DNA of 64,000 bases from assembly GCF_000714535.1 (NCBI RefSeq), contig NZ_AUND01000040.1, forward strand, positions 124,001-188,000, written 5' to 3'. The notes below the pieces were generated by a model, which saw nothing but the letters and a program-made list of their open reading frames with translations, was not told the DNA's origin and did no database searches. Made by a program: the position numbers and the translations under genes. Below, piece after piece: positions 17,686 to 26,737 of the stretch (positions are counted from its first letter, which is position 1; each line of letters begins with the position of its first letter). Origin of the DNA: Thioclava pacifica DSM 10166. Its GTDB lineage: Bacteria > Pseudomonadota > Alphaproteobacteria > Rhodobacterales > Rhodobacteraceae.

Positions 17686-20412
17686 TCATTCCTTGCGCCA
17701 ATGCGCGTCGATCTTGCGGTTGATCCAGGCGAGCCCGGCCAGCGCGAGGCCGAGCCCGACAAAGGAGGCCACGCGCGTCAATCCCGAAAGCCCGCTCATA
17801 TCGAGCAGGAAAACCTTGACGATGGTCAGGGCGACGCCCCCCATCGCCAGCCGCCGCAAGAGCTCTGACCGGCGCATGACCGCGATGGCGAGCATGCCCA
17901 GCGAGACAAGAAGCATCGCCAAGGTGTAGCTGTAAAGCTCGCCATCGGAGGGGCCCGGGACTGACAGGTCAGGGCCGCGCCAGAGTCTGCGGATCTCGAA
18001 AAAACCCCAGATCAGCGTCAGCACCGCCGCACCCGGAATGAGCGCGAGGCGCAGGATCCGCGCGAGCCGGTCTGTCCGCCGTCCCATCGCCCAGGCACCA
18101 AGCGAAAGCGTCAGCGCAAGCGGTACGAAGGCCAGCGCGAGACCGTCGAAGACCGGCGGTCCGTTCACCGCAATGCCGGTCGGGGTGTTGGCCATCCAGC
18201 TTACAGCGCCGATCTCGATGGCGGCCAGCCCCGTCGCGATGATGCCGGACACGCCCGCAAACACCGCGCGGATCACGCGAACCGCACCGGACGAGGGGGC
18301 AATCCGCCAGACCTGCGCAAGGCCAACCGCCGCCCAGGAGGTCGCGCACAGCCCGGGCAGCCAGAAATTCTCCCCGTCGAGATCGACATATCGGATGATC
18401 GTGAGGGTGAGGGTCATCGCCAGCGTGCTCAGAAGCGCGGATTCCGCCACGGCGACGAGCATGGGGCGATCCTTGCGCGCGATGCGACGGGTGGCCTCGA
18501 ACCCCGCCATCGCGCCGAGATAGGACAGCGCGAACTCGGCCCAGCTCGCACGCTCGATCGCGTAGAAAAGGCCGGGGTCGATCAGAAGCCGGTAGCCGAT
18601 TACCGCCGCGCCAAGCTGCGCCACCCAGCTCAGCACCCGCAGGTCGAAGCGCCGGTCAATGAGGCTCGCCAGCACCATCAAAAGCGCCAGCGCGAGGGTG
18701 AGCGCGGCCTTGGTCAGCAGCAGGAAGAAGGCAAGCGAGATCATCAGGATCGCAGCCGCCGCGAGAAGCCCCAGATCGCGTTGCCGGGAAGCCCCGGCCC
18801 GCGCCCCGCGGCGTTGCGCAAGCAGCACCATCATCGCCGCGCCCGCCATGGCAGCCAGGGCCCAGGCGTAATTCCCGATCACATCGCGCGGGTTCCAGAG
18901 GAATTCGATCACCAGCGCGCTCGCAGGCACGATCGCCGCGGCCGCCAGCGCCCAGGGCAGGGCGTGGGCGTGGGCGGGGACGGGGGCGTCGGGTTCGGGT
19001 CGCGTGGCGATCAGGTTGAGCCGCCAGGTTGCCGCCGCCGCCATCAGGCCCGCCGCACCCATCAGCCACCATAGCGTGGATGGCATCGGCGTCTCGGGCG
19101 GGGCGTCGATGAAGGCGCGGAAGGCTTGATAGATCTCGCCATGCCCGCGGGCTTGAGCGGCAAGGGCGGTGAGGAAAAGAAGGCCCGGCAGCGCAATCGT
19201 CAGATCCAGTGCCGGGGCGCGATAGAGCCAGAAGGTGATCGCCAGGAATACCACCATGAGCGCGCCCATGCCGAGCGCGAACTCGGTCGGGTTCGATCCG
19301 GGCGCGAAAGCGATCACGCTCGACCCGAAACTCGCGATAAGGACACCGGTCGCGCCAAGCAGGGTTGGAAAGCCCGGGCGTTGCCCGGCGCGCGCAGGCA
19401 AGGGCGGCACCCCGTCGAGGACCGGCACCAGACGCCGTTCGGGCATAATGAGCGCGCCGATCCCGAGCGAAAAGGCCGCGCCGATCAGCCCGGGTGCAGA
19501 GCCGACGTCGAGATGCACCAAGGTCAGCCCCGCGCAGGCCAATGCCAGCGCCAGTGCCGAGACCCAGGCCCAGCGGCGAAAGCTGTCGATCGCCAGCCCG
19601 GCGAGGCCAATGATCGCGAAATAGGCGTAGAAGGGTGTGGCGTCGGTGTCGCTCGCGCTCACGAGGAAGGGGGCGGCGGCCGCGCCGAGCAACCCGACCG
19701 CAGGCAGAACCGCACCATAGAGCCAGCCCATGAGCACGGCGCCCGCTGCAACCACGGCGATGCCTCCGATCGCCGTTCCGGGGCCGATCAATGCGTAAAG
19801 TGCGTTGGCCGCGAGCAGAGCGATGAAGATCACGACCACGCCGGCGCCTGCGAAAATCGAGGGCAGATGTTTTGTCGAGGGCGTTGAGACATCGCCGAAT
19901 TTGCGCCGAAGCCATTCACCGCCGCCAACCAGCGCGAGGCCGAGGATCAGCGCACCAATCACCCGCAGCGGCGGCGTCAGAAGCCCGCGCTCGACCCCAT
20001 ATTGCACCATGAACAGACCGCCGAAGATGAGCGACAATGCGGCCACGGCCAGCGTCCAGTTCGCACGCAGCCAGTCTCCGAGACGCGCGAAATTCTCTGC
20101 GCGCAGAACGTAGGCCTGCTGAGGCTCCGGTGCCGGGCTGATCGGCTCGGCGGGCAGTGGCGGCGACTTCGTTTGCGCACTCTGCCACGGCCCTTCAGTC
20201 TTCTCTGCGCGGGCCGCGGGTGCCGGAATCGGTGGAGGCTCGGTTGCTTCGCTCTCGGAGGTTTCAGGTGCGGCCATCACGCCGCCTCCTTCTTGCCGAG
20301 CTTCGAGGGCGGCGATCCGATCTTTCAGGTTGCGGATGGTGATCAGCGCGTAGGGAAGGCCGATCAGGACCAGCAAACCGTAGATCACACCGATCAGGCC
20401 AAGAAGAAACAT
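17686..20412 (-). CDS. DUF2339 polytopic membrane protein
   Basis: A 908-residue protein with a first hydrophobic helix, then a short coiled segment (LKDRIAALEARQEG), a Pro/Glu-rich linker to about residue 100, and thereafter some two dozen hydrophobic segments to the end. This layout and the phrase FARLGDWLRANWTLAVAALSLIFGG match DUF2339, a large inner-membrane family of unknown function. ATG 20412 is chosen because TTGGAG lies 6 nt upstream; a TTG four codons earlier overlaps that site. It stands alone between a convergent chemoreceptor gene and a same-strand catabolic cluster 190 bp upstream. Confidence 0.85.
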   Translation of the reverse strand: MFLLGLIGVIYGLLVLIGLPYALITIRNLKDRIAALEARQEGGGVMAAPETSESEATEPPPIPAPAARAEKTEGPWQSAQTKSPPLPAEPISPAPEPQQAYVLRAENFARLGDWLRANWTLAVAALSLIFGGLFMVQYGVERGLLTPPLRVIGALILGLALVGGGEWLRRKFGDVSTPSTKHLPSIFAGAGVVVIFIALLAANALYALIGPGTAIGGIAVVAAGAVLMGWLYGAVLPAVGLLGAAAAPFLVSASDTDATPFYAYFAIIGLAGLAIDSFRRWAWVSALALALACAGLTLVHLDVGSAPGLIGAAFSLGIGALIMPERRLVPVLDGVPPLPARAGQRPGFPTLLGATGVLIASFGSSVIAFAPGSNPTEFALGMGALMVVFLAITFWLYRAPALDLTIALPGLLFLTALAAQARGHGEIYQAFRAFIDAPPETPMPSTLWWLMGAAGLMAAAATWRLNLIATRPEPDAPVPAHAHALPWALAAAAIVPASALVIEFLWNPRDVIGNYAWALAAMAGAAMMVLLAQRRGARAGASRQRDLGLLAAAAILMISLAFFLLLTKAALTLALALLMVLASLIDRRFDLRVLSWVAQLGAAVIGYRLLIDPGLFYAIERASWAEFALSYLGAMAGFEATRRIARKDRPMLVAVAESALLSTLAMTLTLTIIRYVDLDGENFWLPGLCATSWAAVGLAQVWRIAPSSGAVRVIRAVFAGVSGIIATGLAAIEIGAVSWMANTPTGIAVNGPPVFDGLALAFVPLALTLSLGAWAMGRRTDRLARILRLALIPGAAVLTLIWGFFEIRRLWRGPDLSVPGPSDGELYSYTLAMLLVSLGMLAIAVMRRSELLRRLAMGGVALTIVKVFLLDMSGLSGLTRVASFVGLGLALAGLAWINRKIDAHWRKE

Positions 20413-20603
20413 CTTGAACTCCAAGTAGATAGGCGGCGAAGCTTACCTTGAGCAAAGAGCTTTGCGCGTCGTCGGTTGGAAATCAAGTATTCGTGGGCAT
20501 CGCGATCTTCGGCGGACAATCGGATCGGGGTGAACCGATGCGGGGATCGAGCGCGACAGATTGATGAACTAAGGCTTATAACAATCTGAAGTTATGTCAT
20601 TTT

Positions 20604-21365
20604 CTAGAACTCTTGCAGCCGCCGCGTCGTTTCCGGATCGAGAAACCCGGCCACGGTGGCATCGGTCTCTAGCTGAAGCGCGCGGTGCAGATCGGGCATG
20701 GCGACCGCGTTGAGCACCCGCTTCATCGCGCGCAGCGACAGAGGCGGGAGGTCTGCCAGGCGCGCGGCGACCTCGGTGGCGCTGTCCATCAGCGCGTCGT
20801 CCTCGACCACTTTCCAGGCAAGTCCGATCCGCTCCAGCTCCTCGGCGCTGTAGCGCTCTCCAAAGATCAGCATCTCGCGCGCCTTGTTCAGCCCCACCAG
20901 CGCGGGCAGCAGTGCCGTGACACCGCCGGTGACAAAGAGATTGAGCGAGACCTCGGGAAAGAATCCCGTCGCGCTGCGCGCCCAGATCGGGAAGTCGCAA
21001 TTGATCGCCCATTCGAAACCGCCGCCCACGGCCCAACCATTGATCGCGCCGACCACCGGTTTCGCGCCGAGCGTGATCGCGTGGGTGGCGCGCTGGATCG
21101 CCTGCACCAGATCGCGCGCTTCCTCTTCGTTCTCGGGATGGACATGGGCCTTGCGGTCATCGCCCGCGCAGAAGGCCTTGCCCGCACCGGTAAAAATGAT
21201 CGCGCGAGTCGCGGAATCGGAATTGGCGTCCTCGAAGGCTCGCGCGACATCGTCGATCAGCGTGCGGTTCATCGCGTTGAGCCGATCGGGGCGGTTGAGC
21301 GTGATGGTGCGGATCCCGTGGTCGCCCAGTGTGCTGAGCACGGTTTCATAAGTGAGATCGGTCAT
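20604..21365 (-). CDS. Enoyl-CoA hydratase/isomerase (crotonase) family protein
   Basis: A 253-residue crotonase. The oxyanion-hole elements are GKAFCAGDDRK and GWAVGGGFEWAI, and a catalytic-type Glu sits in FFPEVSLN. Such enzymes hydrate or isomerise acyl-CoA double bonds or cleave ring and side-chain CoA esters. It overlaps the upstream PaaK-type ligase by 4 bp, and that ligase overlaps the TetR gene by 4 bp, so the three form a tight minus-strand operon. The exact acyl group cannot be read from the sequence. Confidence 0.88.
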   Translation of the reverse strand: MTDLTYETVLSTLGDHGIRTITLNRPDRLNAMNRTLIDDVARAFEDANSDSATRAIIFTGAGKAFCAGDDRKAHVHPENEEEARDLVQAIQRATHAITLGAKPVVGAINGWAVGGGFEWAINCDFPIWARSATGFFPEVSLNLFVTGGVTALLPALVGLNKAREMLIFGERYSAEELERIGLAWKVVEDDALMDSATEVAARLADLPPLSLRAMKRVLNAVAMPDLHRALQLETDATVAGFLDPETTRRLQEF

Positions 21366-22663
21366 TGGTAGCTCCGGATCACGCGTTTTGTCTTGCCCTC
21401 GGTGCGCGGGAAGCTGTGCGCGGGGCAGAGGGTGACGGTGGCACTTGCGCCGAGCCGCGTCTTGATCGCGTGCTCGACCTTGTGGCGCAGCGCCTCGGAA
21501 GCGGGAACGCCTTCGGCAAGCTCGGCCTGAACGGGCAGGGTGTCATGGGGCGGGGGGGCATCGAGCATGATGCGGTAATCGCCCGAAAGCTCCGCGAGCT
21601 CGTTGAGCACGGCTGCGACCATCGAGGGGAACATGTTGAGCCCACGCACGACCACCATGTCATCCGAACGCCCGACCACGGAGAACCGAAAGCCGGTGCA
21701 GCCGCATGAACAGGGCTCGGTCGCGCCGATCTCGATGATGTCGCCGGTGCGAAAACGCACGAGTGGCTGGCAATCGCGCAGCAGATGGGTCAGCACCAGC
21801 TCTCCCCGCGCGCCGGGCACAAGGGGCAGAGGTGCTCCGGACTCGGGCTCGATCAGCTCGGGGTGGAGCACATCGGCAGCCATGAAATGCAGCCGCGTGT
21901 CTTGCGCGCATTCGGCGGCGAAGTTGGAGAATACATCCGAGACGCCGTAATTGGCGTTGCGCGGCTCCATCCCCCAGGTCTCGCGCAGCCGGGCGCGGAA
22001 GGCCGGATCGTCGAGGCCGGGCTCCCCCCCGAAGAGGCCGAGTTTCAGCCCCAGATCGCGCGGCTTGAGCCCGGGAAACCGCTCGGCGATGACCCGTTCG
22101 AGCACCGCCGGATAGGAGGGCGTGCAGGAGATCGCTGTAATGCCGACCTCGCGGATCGTGCGGATCAGCAGATCGGTTGCGCCCACACCGAAGGGGACAA
22201 CCAGCGCACCGGTCGCCTCCAGCGTCATGTGATCGGTCAGCCCGCCCATCCACATCTGGTAATTGAGGCAATGCACCACAGTATGATCCGGCCCGAGACC
22301 CGCCGAGGCATGGCAGCGCCCGCCTACCTCCTGCGTGACCAGCGCGTCACGGCCCGAGAGCGCGAGATTCATCGCCTGACCGGTCGTGCCCGAGGTGCGG
22401 TGCAGCCGGTTCGCGAGGCTGCGCGGCGCCGCGAGATAGTCGCCGAAAGGCGGGTGGGCGGCCTGCGACAGGCGCAGTTGGGATTTGTCCGAAAGCGGAA
22501 GTTCGGGAAGATCGCGCAGATCGCGCGGCGGCTCGCGCCCCTCCCAAAGGGCTTGGTAGAAGGGCGAGGCCGCGACATGGGCGCGCTGCGCCTCCCAGGC
22601 CTTCGCGATATGCGGTGCGAGAGCGGCTTGCGAGAGGCGCTCGGCGCCCTTGATCGTGCTCAT
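21362..22663 (-). CDS. PaaK-family (phenylacetate-CoA ligase-like) CoA ligase
   Basis: A 433-residue adenylate-forming enzyme. The P-loop is HRTSGTTGQAM, followed by the PaaK-like order GLFGGEPG, NYGVSDVF and the C-terminal core VRFRTGDIIEI. A CSCGC cluster beyond that is typical of this family, and RTEGKTKRVI near the end carries the catalytic lysines. It should activate a carboxylic, probably aromatic, acid to its CoA thioester using ATP. It sits between a TetR regulator and a crotonase with 4-bp overlaps. It differs from classical PaaK enough that the substrate should be left open. Confidence 0.85.
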   Translation of the reverse strand: MSTIKGAERLSQAALAPHIAKAWEAQRAHVAASPFYQALWEGREPPRDLRDLPELPLSDKSQLRLSQAAHPPFGDYLAAPRSLANRLHRTSGTTGQAMNLALSGRDALVTQEVGGRCHASAGLGPDHTVVHCLNYQMWMGGLTDHMTLEATGALVVPFGVGATDLLIRTIREVGITAISCTPSYPAVLERVIAERFPGLKPRDLGLKLGLFGGEPGLDDPAFRARLRETWGMEPRNANYGVSDVFSNFAAECAQDTRLHFMAADVLHPELIEPESGAPLPLVPGARGELVLTHLLRDCQPLVRFRTGDIIEIGATEPCSCGCTGFRFSVVGRSDDMVVVRGLNMFPSMVAAVLNELAELSGDYRIMLDAPPPHDTLPVQAELAEGVPASEALRHKVEHAIKTRLGASATVTLCPAHSFPRTEGKTKRVIRSYQ

Positions 22664-23334
22664 GGCATCATCCCCCGTTCCCAGATTAGCGACAAGGTTT
22701 CGAGCGTGGCCTCGCGATCGCTCGAGAGGGCGACCAGCGTCGGGTCGCGCGACAGAAGAAGGCTCGAAAGGTACTGATCGACCATTCCCCCGAGCGCATA
22801 GGCGCGCCGCATCAGCTCGTCATGTGCGATCGTCTCGGTCCGCCCATCTTGCTGCATCCGGCGCTCGACGGCGGACACGACGGTCTCGATCCACTCCCGG
22901 TTCAGGCGTTGAAACGCCGCGCTTGCCTCGGGAAAGGCGTCGATGTGATGCACAAGGCAGCGCATGAGGCCGCGGTTCTGCTCGAACAGATCGACATAGG
23001 CCCGCGTCGCGGCGCGCGGGGCAGCTTCGGGCTGAGCTGCGCTGGCCGCGCGCATCACCTTTTGCACGAAAAGGGCGAAATCGCTCAACAGCGTGTCGAG
23101 CAACACCGTGCGGTCGGGGAAGTAGAGATAGAAGGTCCCGTTCGACACGCCCGCCTTTTCGCAGATCGCCGAGATGGTGAGATCCTGCGGCCCGCTGCGA
23201 TCAAGCACCGAGCAGGCTGCGATCTGGATCTGAGCGCGGGTCCGTTCGCCCTTGGGCCGGCCAGCGCTGATCGTTGCGAGATGGGCCGGGTAGGAGAGGA
23301 TTGGCATGTCGGATGTGACGCGTTGGGGCTGCAT
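22660..23334 (-). CDS. TetR-family transcriptional regulator
   Basis: A 224-residue regulator. The N-terminal helix-turn-helix reads LTISAICEKAGVSNGTFYLYF (residues about 52-72), and the rest is a helical ligand-binding domain. The ATG at 23334 has AGGA upstream at a rather long spacing; Met10 is an alternative. A perfect inverted repeat just upstream at 23350-23365 is the obvious operator, implying autoregulation and control of the ligase and crotonase genes transcribed with it. An acyl-CoA or aromatic effector would be expected from this context, by inference. Confidence 0.9.
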   Translation of the reverse strand: MQPQRVTSDMPILSYPAHLATISAGRPKGERTRAQIQIAACSVLDRSGPQDLTISAICEKAGVSNGTFYLYFPDRTVLLDTLLSDFALFVQKVMRAASAAQPEAAPRAATRAYVDLFEQNRGLMRCLVHHIDAFPEASAAFQRLNREWIETVVSAVERRMQQDGRTETIAHDELMRRAYALGGMVDQYLSSLLLSRDPTLVALSSDREATLETLSLIWERGMMP

Positions 23335-23349
23335 CTGCGATGATTCCTA

Positions 23350-23365
23350 AAACTGACATCAGTTT
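23350..23365. promoter_or_regulatory. Palindromic operator of the TetR regulator
   Basis: AAACTGACATCAGTTT is a perfect 7-bp inverted repeat with a 2-bp centre, 15 bp upstream of the TetR start codon. Its AT-rich context stands out from the GC-rich surroundings. Length, symmetry and place fit a TetR-type operator. Confidence 0.7.
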
Positions 23366-23412
23366 CATAAAATGGAGGTCGCCCATGCGTCAAGCGCTGT
23401 GGTAGGGCGCGC

Positions 23413-23973
23413 TCAGACCGGCAGTCCGGTCAGCCGCGCCACAAGCTCGGTTGCGTTGCGCGCGCCGAGCTTCGCTTGCAGCCGGGCGCGATGGGCTTCG
23501 GCGGTGCGCGGCGAGAGGTTCAGAAGCCGCGCGATCTCCTTGTTCGTCCGCCCCTCGGCCAGAAATGCCGCGACCTGCCGCTCGCGCACCGTCAGATCGA
23601 CGACGGGGCGCGATTCCGAGATATCTGCGAAGCTCCAGATCGCGCGGGTGAACGGGTCTTCGGGGGTAAGCGACTGGCCGCGCACCCGGCACCAGAAGAG
23701 CCCGCCGTCGCGGCGCTGCATGATCCGCTCATCGGCATAACGCCCGGTGTCGAGCATCTTCTGTCGGCCGATCTCGCCGATGCGCTGGAACTCCTCGGCC
23801 GAAGGGTAGAGTGCGGCCAGCGAGCGCCCTGCCAGCTCGTCGGCCCCATAGCCGAAAGTCTCGCAAAACCGGGCGTTGCACCGTTCGATCACCCGGTCGC
23901 GGGTGAGTGCGAGGCCCACCGGCGCGTGCTCGAAGGCCAGCGCGGCGGTCTCTGCCTCCTCCTGCATCCCCAT
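23413..23973 (-). CDS. PAS-domain LuxR-type response regulator
   Basis: A 186-residue protein with a PAS fold at residues 10-120 (FEHAPVGLALTRDRVIERCN ... GYGADELAGRSLAALYP ... MQRRDGGLFWCRVRG) and a LuxR helix-turn-helix from about residue 126 (LTVRERQVAAFLAEGRTNKE, then NLSPRTAEAHRARLQAKLGA). No receiver or kinase domain is present, so it is a one-component sensor. It is divergent from the thiolase operon, 92 bp away, and could control it. The PAS ligand is not predictable. Confidence 0.88.
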   Translation of the reverse strand: MGMQEEAETAALAFEHAPVGLALTRDRVIERCNARFCETFGYGADELAGRSLAALYPSAEEFQRIGEIGRQKMLDTGRYADERIMQRRDGGLFWCRVRGQSLTPEDPFTRAIWSFADISESRPVVDLTVRERQVAAFLAEGRTNKEIARLLNLSPRTAEAHRARLQAKLGARNATELVARLTGLPV

Positions 23974-24065
23974 CCCTGCAATGCCTCCCCGATTGCGTAG
24001 TTCTACGAATAGAGCGGGCGCGCGGCAGTTGCTAGTGTGCGGCGAAATCGCGGGAGGAGGACAAG

Positions 24066-25232
24066 ATGGACGCGAAGATCGTGGGCTGGGGGCATACGCA
24101 ATTCGGGCGGCTCGAGGGGCAGACGCTCGAGGATCTGATCCTCGCGGCGGGCGGGCAGGCGCTCGAACATGCGCGGATCGATCCGGCAGAGATCGACGGG
24201 ATCTGGCTGGGCCACTTCAATTCGGGGCTGGTGCCCGATGGTTTTCCCAGCTACCTCGCGCTGGGGCTTGACGAGCGACTGCGCTTCACCGCGGCCACGC
24301 GGGTCGAGAATGCCTGCGCCTCGGGTTCGGCCGCGATCTATGCCGCACGCGACGCAATCCGCTCGGGCCGGGTGAAGGCCGCGCTGGTGATCGGGGCCGA
24401 GAAAATGACCGCGAAGGACACCGCGGGCGTCACCGAGGCTCTGGCGGGGGCCTCCTATCAGGCGGAAGAGGCGGGCGTTTCGTTCCCGCAGATCTTTGCG
24501 CGCTTTGCCCAGGCCTATTTTCAGGCACATGGAGATCGCTCTGCGGCGCTTGCCCGGATCGCGGCGAAGAACCACCACAACGCGCTGGCCAATCCGCTTG
24601 CGCAGATGCGCAAGGAGGTGGGGTTCGAGTTCTGCAATACCGTGAGCGAGCGCAACCCGATGATCGCCGCTCCGTTGCGGATGACCGATTGCTCGCTGAT
24701 CTCGGACGGGGCGGCGGCGCTGGTCATGGTGGCCGATGATCGCGCGGGCGATTTCGTCAATCGCATCGGGTTCCGCGCCGCCCAGCAGGTCAATGACTAC
24801 CTGCCGATGTCGCGCCGGGATCTTCTGGCCTTCGAGGGACCGGCAGAGGCCTTCGCGCGCGCCTATGCCGAGGCAGGCATCGGGGTGAAGGATCTCTCCT
24901 TCGCGGAGGTCCATGACTGTTTCACCATCGCCGAGCTGCTTGTCTATGAGGCGATGGGGCTGGTGCCGCGCGGGTCTGGTGCCCGCGCGATCGACGAGGG
25001 GATCGTGACGCGCGAAGGGGCGCTGCCGATGAACCTCTCGGGCGGGCTCAAGGCCAAGGGGCATCCTGTTGGCGCGACGGGCGTGTCGATGCATGTGCTG
25101 GCCGCGATGCAGCTCACAGGGCAGGCGGGCGAGATGCAACTGCCGGGCGCGGAGCTTGGCTGCATGTTCAACATGGGCGGGTCGGGCGTTGCGAATTACT
25201 GCTCGATCCTCGAGGCGGAGCGCGCGGCATGA
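24066..25232 (+). CDS. Thiolase-family acyltransferase (SCP2-thiolase branch)
   Basis: A 388-residue thiolase. The nucleophilic Cys84 lies in VENACASGS, His333 in the GHPVGATG motif, and HDCFTIAE matches the SCP2-thiolase-like branch in place of the classical NEAFA. It probably cleaves a 3-oxoacyl-CoA with CoA, or condenses acyl-CoAs. A GGGAGGAGGACAAG ribosome binding region precedes the ATG. It overlaps the next gene by 4 bp, so thiolase, acyl-CoA synthetase and SDR form a three-gene operon. Confidence 0.9.
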   Translation: MDAKIVGWGHTQFGRLEGQTLEDLILAAGGQALEHARIDPAEIDGIWLGHFNSGLVPDGFPSYLALGLDERLRFTAATRVENACASGSAAIYAARDAIRSGRVKAALVIGAEKMTAKDTAGVTEALAGASYQAEEAGVSFPQIFARFAQAYFQAHGDRSAALARIAAKNHHNALANPLAQMRKEVGFEFCNTVSERNPMIAAPLRMTDCSLISDGAAALVMVADDRAGDFVNRIGFRAAQQVNDYLPMSRRDLLAFEGPAEAFARAYAEAGIGVKDLSFAEVHDCFTIAELLVYEAMGLVPRGSGARAIDEGIVTREGALPMNLSGGLKAKGHPVGATGVSMHVLAAMQLTGQAGEMQLPGAELGCMFNMGGSGVANYCSILEAERAA

Positions 25233-26737
25233 ACCCGGCGGAGTGGCTTGTCCGCACCGCAATTCGACGCCCCCATGCGCCCGCGCTGATGCGAGGCGAG
25301 GAGGTTCTGGCCGATTACGCGACATTCGCCGAACGGGCCGCGCGGATCGGGGCGGGGCTTGGCGCGCGCGGGATTGCGCCCGGAGACCGGGTCGCGATCT
25401 TCATGAAGAACCGTACCGAATATCTCGAGGCGCTTTACGGCGCGTGGTTCGCGGGCGCGGTGGTGGTGCCGATCAACGGCAAACTGCATCCGCGCGAGGC
25501 CGAGTGGATCATCGAGGCCTCTGGGGCGAAGCTGACCTTCGTGACCGCCGATCCCGGGGCTGAACTGAAGACCGAGACGCTCGATATCGAAAGCGATGCC
25601 TATCGCGCACTGATTGAGCAGGCGCCGATGGCCGCGCCCGTGCCGATCGCGGCCGATCAGACCGTCTGGCTGTTCTACACCTCCGGCACGACGGGGCGGC
25701 CCAAGGGGGTGAAGATCACTTCGGGCAATATTCAGGCCATGTGCCTTGGCTATTTTTCCGATGTGGACAGCGTCGAGGAGGAAGATGCGATCCTCTATGC
25801 CGCGCCGATGTCGCACGGGGCGGGGCTTTACAACTTCATGCATGTGATGCGTGCGGCGCGCCATGTGGTGCCGCTCTCGGGCGGGTTCGAGGCCGAAGAA
25901 ATCCTGGATCTCGCACCGCGTCTCGGGAATGTCTCGATGTTTGCCGCGCCGACGATGATCCGCCGCCTCGTCGATCGTGCCAAGGCCAGCGGGTCGACGG
26001 GCGAGGGGATCAAGACGATCGTCTATGGCGGCGGGCCGATGTATCTGGCCGATATCGTCGAAGCTGTCGAGGTGATGGGGCCGCGCTTCGTGCAGATCTA
26101 CGGCCAGGGCGAGAGCCCGATGACGATCACCGCGCTCTCGCGCGCTCTGGTGGCCGATCGCAGCCATCCGCGCTGGCGCGAGCGGCTCGCTTCGGTGGGG
26201 CTCGCCCATAGCCCGGTCAGCGTGCGGATCGCGGATGGCGACGGCAACCCGCTGCCTCCCGGGCAGACCGGTGAGATTCTCGTGCGCGGCGCGGCGGTCA
26301 TGGCGGGCTATTGGGAAAACCCGGAGGCGACTGCGAACGCGATCCGCGGCGGCTGGCTCTGGACCGGCGATATGGGCGCGATGGATGCGGACGGGTTCGT
26401 CACGCTTCAGGACCGCTCGAAGGATGTGATCATCTCGGGCGGTACGAATATCTACCCGCGCGAGGTCGAGGAGGCCTTGCTGCTGCATCCCAGCGTGCAC
26501 GAGGCGGCGGTGATCGGAACGCCCGATGCGGAATGGGGCGAGAGCGTTCTGGCCTTCGTCACCCCGGCGCCGGGGGCCGAGATCGACCCCGCCACGCTCG
26601 ATCGCCACTGCCGCGAAAGCATCGCGCGCTTCAAGCGGCCCAAGGCTTATCGCGTCGTCGCGGCGCTGCCCAAGAACAATTACGGCAAGGTGCTCAAGAC
26701 AGAGCTGCGCCGGATCATCGAGGAGGAGAGAGAATGA
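25229..26737 (+). CDS. AMP-forming acyl-CoA synthetase
   Basis: A 502-residue ANL-superfamily enzyme. The P-loop is YTSGTTGRPKGVK, the A5 region is IYGQGESPM, the hinge is the TGDMGAMDADGFV-DRSKD segment, and the C-terminal acylation Lys is in NNYGKVLKTELR. It converts a carboxylic acid to its CoA ester with ATP. Overlaps of 4 bp with thiolase upstream and SDR downstream imply coupled translation. Together with the PaaK-type ligase it gives the locus two separate acid-activating enzymes, which suggests different substrates or pathway levels. Confidence 0.9.
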   Translation: MNPAEWLVRTAIRRPHAPALMRGEEVLADYATFAERAARIGAGLGARGIAPGDRVAIFMKNRTEYLEALYGAWFAGAVVVPINGKLHPREAEWIIEASGAKLTFVTADPGAELKTETLDIESDAYRALIEQAPMAAPVPIAADQTVWLFYTSGTTGRPKGVKITSGNIQAMCLGYFSDVDSVEEEDAILYAAPMSHGAGLYNFMHVMRAARHVVPLSGGFEAEEILDLAPRLGNVSMFAAPTMIRRLVDRAKASGSTGEGIKTIVYGGGPMYLADIVEAVEVMGPRFVQIYGQGESPMTITALSRALVADRSHPRWRERLASVGLAHSPVSVRIADGDGNPLPPGQTGEILVRGAAVMAGYWENPEATANAIRGGWLWTGDMGAMDADGFVTLQDRSKDVIISGGTNIYPREVEEALLLHPSVHEAAVIGTPDAEWGESVLAFVTPAPGAEIDPATLDRHCRESIARFKRPKAYRVVAALPKNNYGKVLKTELRRIIEEERE

